From: Archangium sp.
GTDB taxonomy: Bacteria; Myxococcota; Myxococcia; Myxococcales; Myxococcaceae
Assembly (NCBI GenBank): GCA_016793585.1
Contig: JAEUJR010000913.1
Span: 1-7,799, forward strand
Direction: 5' to 3'
DNA length: 7,799 nt
Each line of letters begins with the position of its first letter. Positions within the stretch are counted from its first letter, which is position 1. This document shows positions 6,176-7,799 of this stretch, in pieces. A model generated the notes under the pieces. It saw only the letters and a program-made list of their open reading frames with translations. It was not told the origin of the DNA and did no database searches. The translations under genes were made by a program, and so were the position numbers.

Positions 6176-6880
6176 CTAACGCCCTTCGTCGCGGCACAGT
6201 TCGTCCTGCAGCTCGGTGAGGGCCTTCTTCGCGCGCATGGCCTCGCAGGCGTTGCCGAGCAGGTACGCAGAGGCGTGCACCATGGCCGCCTTCAGCGGGG
6301 CTGCCATCGCGCTGAAGCACGTCTCGAACGCGACCGTGCGGCCCACCTTCGCGCGGCGCTCGTCACGGGGAAGCTCGAGGGCGGCCAGCACCGACTCCTG
6401 CAGGCCGGCGTCGGTGCAGAGCTCTTTCGAGCCGGCGGCGGCGTCGGCGTAGAGATCGACCGGCGCGGCGGGGTTCCACTGCCGACGAAGCACCTTCGCG
6501 GCGGCGACCAGCGCGTCGGGCCTGGGGTTCGTCTTGCGAAACGAAGCCACACAGTCGGCCAGCGGGTCGCGCACCTTGCCATCGTCGAGACACTTCTCGA
6601 AGCCGCTCACGGCTGCTGACGAGGCGAGCTTCGAGAAGGTGGGGCTCGAGGTGAGGAACGGGTACCGGCTGCTCAACGCAGCGGCGCGCGAGTCATCGGT
6701 CTGCACCACCGCCGTCGCCGCCTTCGTCACCAACGCGCGCCACTCGTCGGAGCGCTTCGCCGCGGGCACGTCTTCGGCGCGCTCGAGCAGCTCGGCCCAG
6801 GCGCTCTGGGCGCCCAGCGCCTGCAGGTCTTCCATCGTCGCCGTGCCGGCGAGCAGCGAGAGGATGAGCAGGGTCTTCAT
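6176..6880 (-). CDS. Secreted Cys-containing helical protein of unknown function
   Basis: A 234-residue protein with a short signal peptide (MKTLLILSLLAGTAT, cleavage near residue 15). The mature part is Ala-rich and looks mostly alpha-helical. It has six cysteines (97, 110, 155, 188, 212 and 229), an even number consistent with three disulfides in the periplasm. I do not recognise the family and see no catalytic motif. Its ATG overlaps the TGA of the upstream gene (ATGA), and its TAG is 16 bp before the GTG of the channel-binding protein fusion, so it is probably cotranslated with both. A periplasmic role tied to the channel, such as an accessory or ligand-related protein, is inference from position only. 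Confidence 0.75.
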   Translation of the reverse strand: MKTLLILSLLAGTATMEDLQALGAQSAWAELLERAEDVPAAKRSDEWRALVTKAATAVVQTDDSRAAALSSRYPFLTSSPTFSKLASSAAVSGFEKCLDDGKVRDPLADCVASFRKTNPRPDALVAAAKVLRRQWNPAAPVDLYADAAAGSKELCTDAGLQESVLAALELPRDERRAKVGRTVAFETCFSAMAAPLKAAMVHASAYLLGNACEAMRAKKALTELQDELCRDEGR

Positions 6881-7632
6881 GTGCCGAGCTCCGTCTGGAC
6901 GAACGACGTCGTCACCGACTTCGTGGTGGTGGTGATGCGCAGCACGCCCTCGAGCTTCTCGACCGCGGGCGCGGCGCCGAGCTGACACACCACCTTCGGC
7001 CTCGCCTTCACGGCAGCGCACCTCGACTCGAGCGCGCTCACCATCGGTGAGCACAACTTCCACACGTCGAGGTTGGCCATCGTGTCGTCGTCGAAGGTCG
7101 CGAACCGAATGGTGAGCGTCACCGAGGCACCGCAGGCCTTCGACAGCGACGCCGACGCCTCCGCGGCCTTCTTCGTGTACCTGGCGACCAGGTTCGGCCA
7201 CTCGGCCTTCTCGGCGAGCGCGATGGCGTCGTCGGCGAGCTGCGCCTGGTGCTCCTTCACCACGGCGCCCTTGTCGCCAGCCGTCGTCGCCGCGTCGTCG
7301 TACTTCGCGTGAAACGACCGCGGCAGGCCAGGCATCCACACCTCGAGGTCACCGTCGTCGTTGCGGCACAGCTCCCAGTCTTTGCCGCCGTACTTCATGG
7401 TGAACGAGGTGCCGCGCTGCGCAGCCGAGGTCGTGCCGCGAAAGACGAGCCCGTCACGCTCGCTCCCCGAGCCCGTCACGCGAACCAGCGCGTTCGGGCC
7501 CGCCCCCTTCCCGGGTTGCTGCAAAGCGAGCGTGACGACCTCGACCCGCTGCCCGTCCTTGCCGCGGTACACCTTGAGGCCCTGCGGAGCGAGGGCCTGC
7601 GACGTCACCACCGAGACGAGCAGCGTGAGCAT
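6877..7632 (-). CDS. Secreted protein of unknown function
   Basis: A 251-residue protein with a signal peptide, MLTLLVSVVTSQALA, probably cleaved before Pro16. The first half (about 18-110) looks beta-rich with a basic N-terminal stretch (LKVYRGKDGQRVEVV) and a WELCRNDDGDLEVW segment. The middle (about 122-167) is helical and charged, and the C-terminal part (168-251) again has strands, ending in a Thr-rich tail (ITTTTKSVTTSF). Cysteines are at 89, 167, 194, 204 and 216. I do not recognise a family or an active site. GGAGG 6 nt before the ATG supports the start. It is coupled to the next gene by ATGA and lies two genes upstream of the ion-channel fusion in the same leftward run. Confidence 0.78.
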   Translation of the reverse strand: MLTLLVSVVTSQALAPQGLKVYRGKDGQRVEVVTLALQQPGKGAGPNALVRVTGSGSERDGLVFRGTTSAAQRGTSFTMKYGGKDWELCRNDDGDLEVWMPGLPRSFHAKYDDAATTAGDKGAVVKEHQAQLADDAIALAEKAEWPNLVARYTKKAAEASASLSKACGASVTLTIRFATFDDDTMANLDVWKLCSPMVSALESRCAAVKARPKVVCQLGAAPAVEKLEGVLRITTTTKSVTTSFVQTELGT

Positions 7633-7638
7633 GAAGGG

Positions 7639-7643
7639 CCTCC
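7639..7643 (-). promoter_or_regulatory. Ribosome binding site of the 251-residue secreted protein
   Basis: On the minus strand GGAGG sits 6 nt before the ATG at 7632. It is one of only two clear Shine-Dalgarno sequences in the window, the other being that of the cupin gene. Most other starts rely on overlap or close spacing. Confidence 0.7.
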
Positions 7644-7657
7644 GTTCGAGCGACGGG

Positions 7658-7799
7658 TCAGTTGAACGCCTTCTCGAGCACGGCCTTGCCGTTGTCCGTC
7701 AGGTTGGAGTGGTCCTTGTGGAAGGTGTAGCTGAAGACACCCTTCTCGAGCTTCATGTGCGACTGCGTGTGGGCGTTGTAGTTCTCGTCCTTCGCGGGC
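7658..7799 (-). CDS. C-terminal end of an unrecognised protein, cut by window edge
   Basis: A minus-strand frame is open from the right edge to a TGA at 7660-7658, giving 46 residues that end in GKAVLEKAFN. The visible part is polar, with several His and Lys residues (HTQSHMKLEK, YTFHKDHSN). It is too short to assign to a family. Codon use matches its neighbours, and it stops 25 bp before the ATG of the next gene in the same direction, so it is probably the upstream member of the same operon. The absence of its N-terminus leaves signal peptide and length unknown. Confidence 0.6.
   Translation of the reverse strand, partial: PAKDENYNAHTQSHMKLEKGVFSYTFHKDHSNLTDNGKAVLEKAFN

Noticed and set aside
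7642..7656. CCGT/ACGG inverted repeat between the partial gene and the 251-residue gene
   Set aside because: Only 4-bp arms, no T-run, and it overlaps the ribosome binding site region; likely chance.

Overview
The window is GC-rich and almost entirely coding, with very short or overlapping gene junctions. Lipoproteins with Asp-Ala-Gly (DAG) repeat linkers and a high density of uncharacterised secreted proteins suggest a myxobacterium (Myxococcota). That assignment is inferred from style; no rRNA, tRNA or marker gene is present. No mobile element, CRISPR array or RNA gene is visible.

Left part: a partial AraC-family regulator reads leftward out of the window (start near 612, C-terminus missing). 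It is divergent, across about 50 bp, from a rightward run of five tightly packed genes: a small cupin (663-1049), a secreted protein of unknown function (1081-1527), a DAG-linker lipoprotein ending in a metzincin-type zinc protease domain (1517-2881), a secreted HEAT-repeat protein (2878-3372) and a single-domain bacteriohemerythrin with all seven iron ligands (3390-3803). The spacing (two overlaps, other gaps 17-31 bp) is consistent with one transcript. The gene functions do not form a recognisable pathway.

Right part: a leftward run of four genes converges on the first cluster. From upstream to downstream it holds a partial unknown gene (7658 to the right edge), a secreted 251-residue protein, a secreted Cys-containing 234-residue protein coupled by an ATGA overlap, and a 793-residue membrane protein (3778-6159). 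The last is the most notable item. Its first 300 residues are a complete prokaryotic pentameric ligand-gated ion channel (Cys-loop receptor superfamily: extracellular domain, FPFD loop, four membrane segments). The remaining ~475 residues are a family 5 (peptide/nickel-type) extracellular solute-binding protein. The C-terminus of these channels faces outward, so the fused binding protein would sit in the periplasm, where such proteins work. This looks like a channel with a covalently attached ligand-capture domain, accompanied by two small secreted proteins of unknown role.

The two clusters meet tail to tail with a 26-bp overlap of the hemerythrin and channel coding sequences. No stretch over 300 bp lacks a gene.
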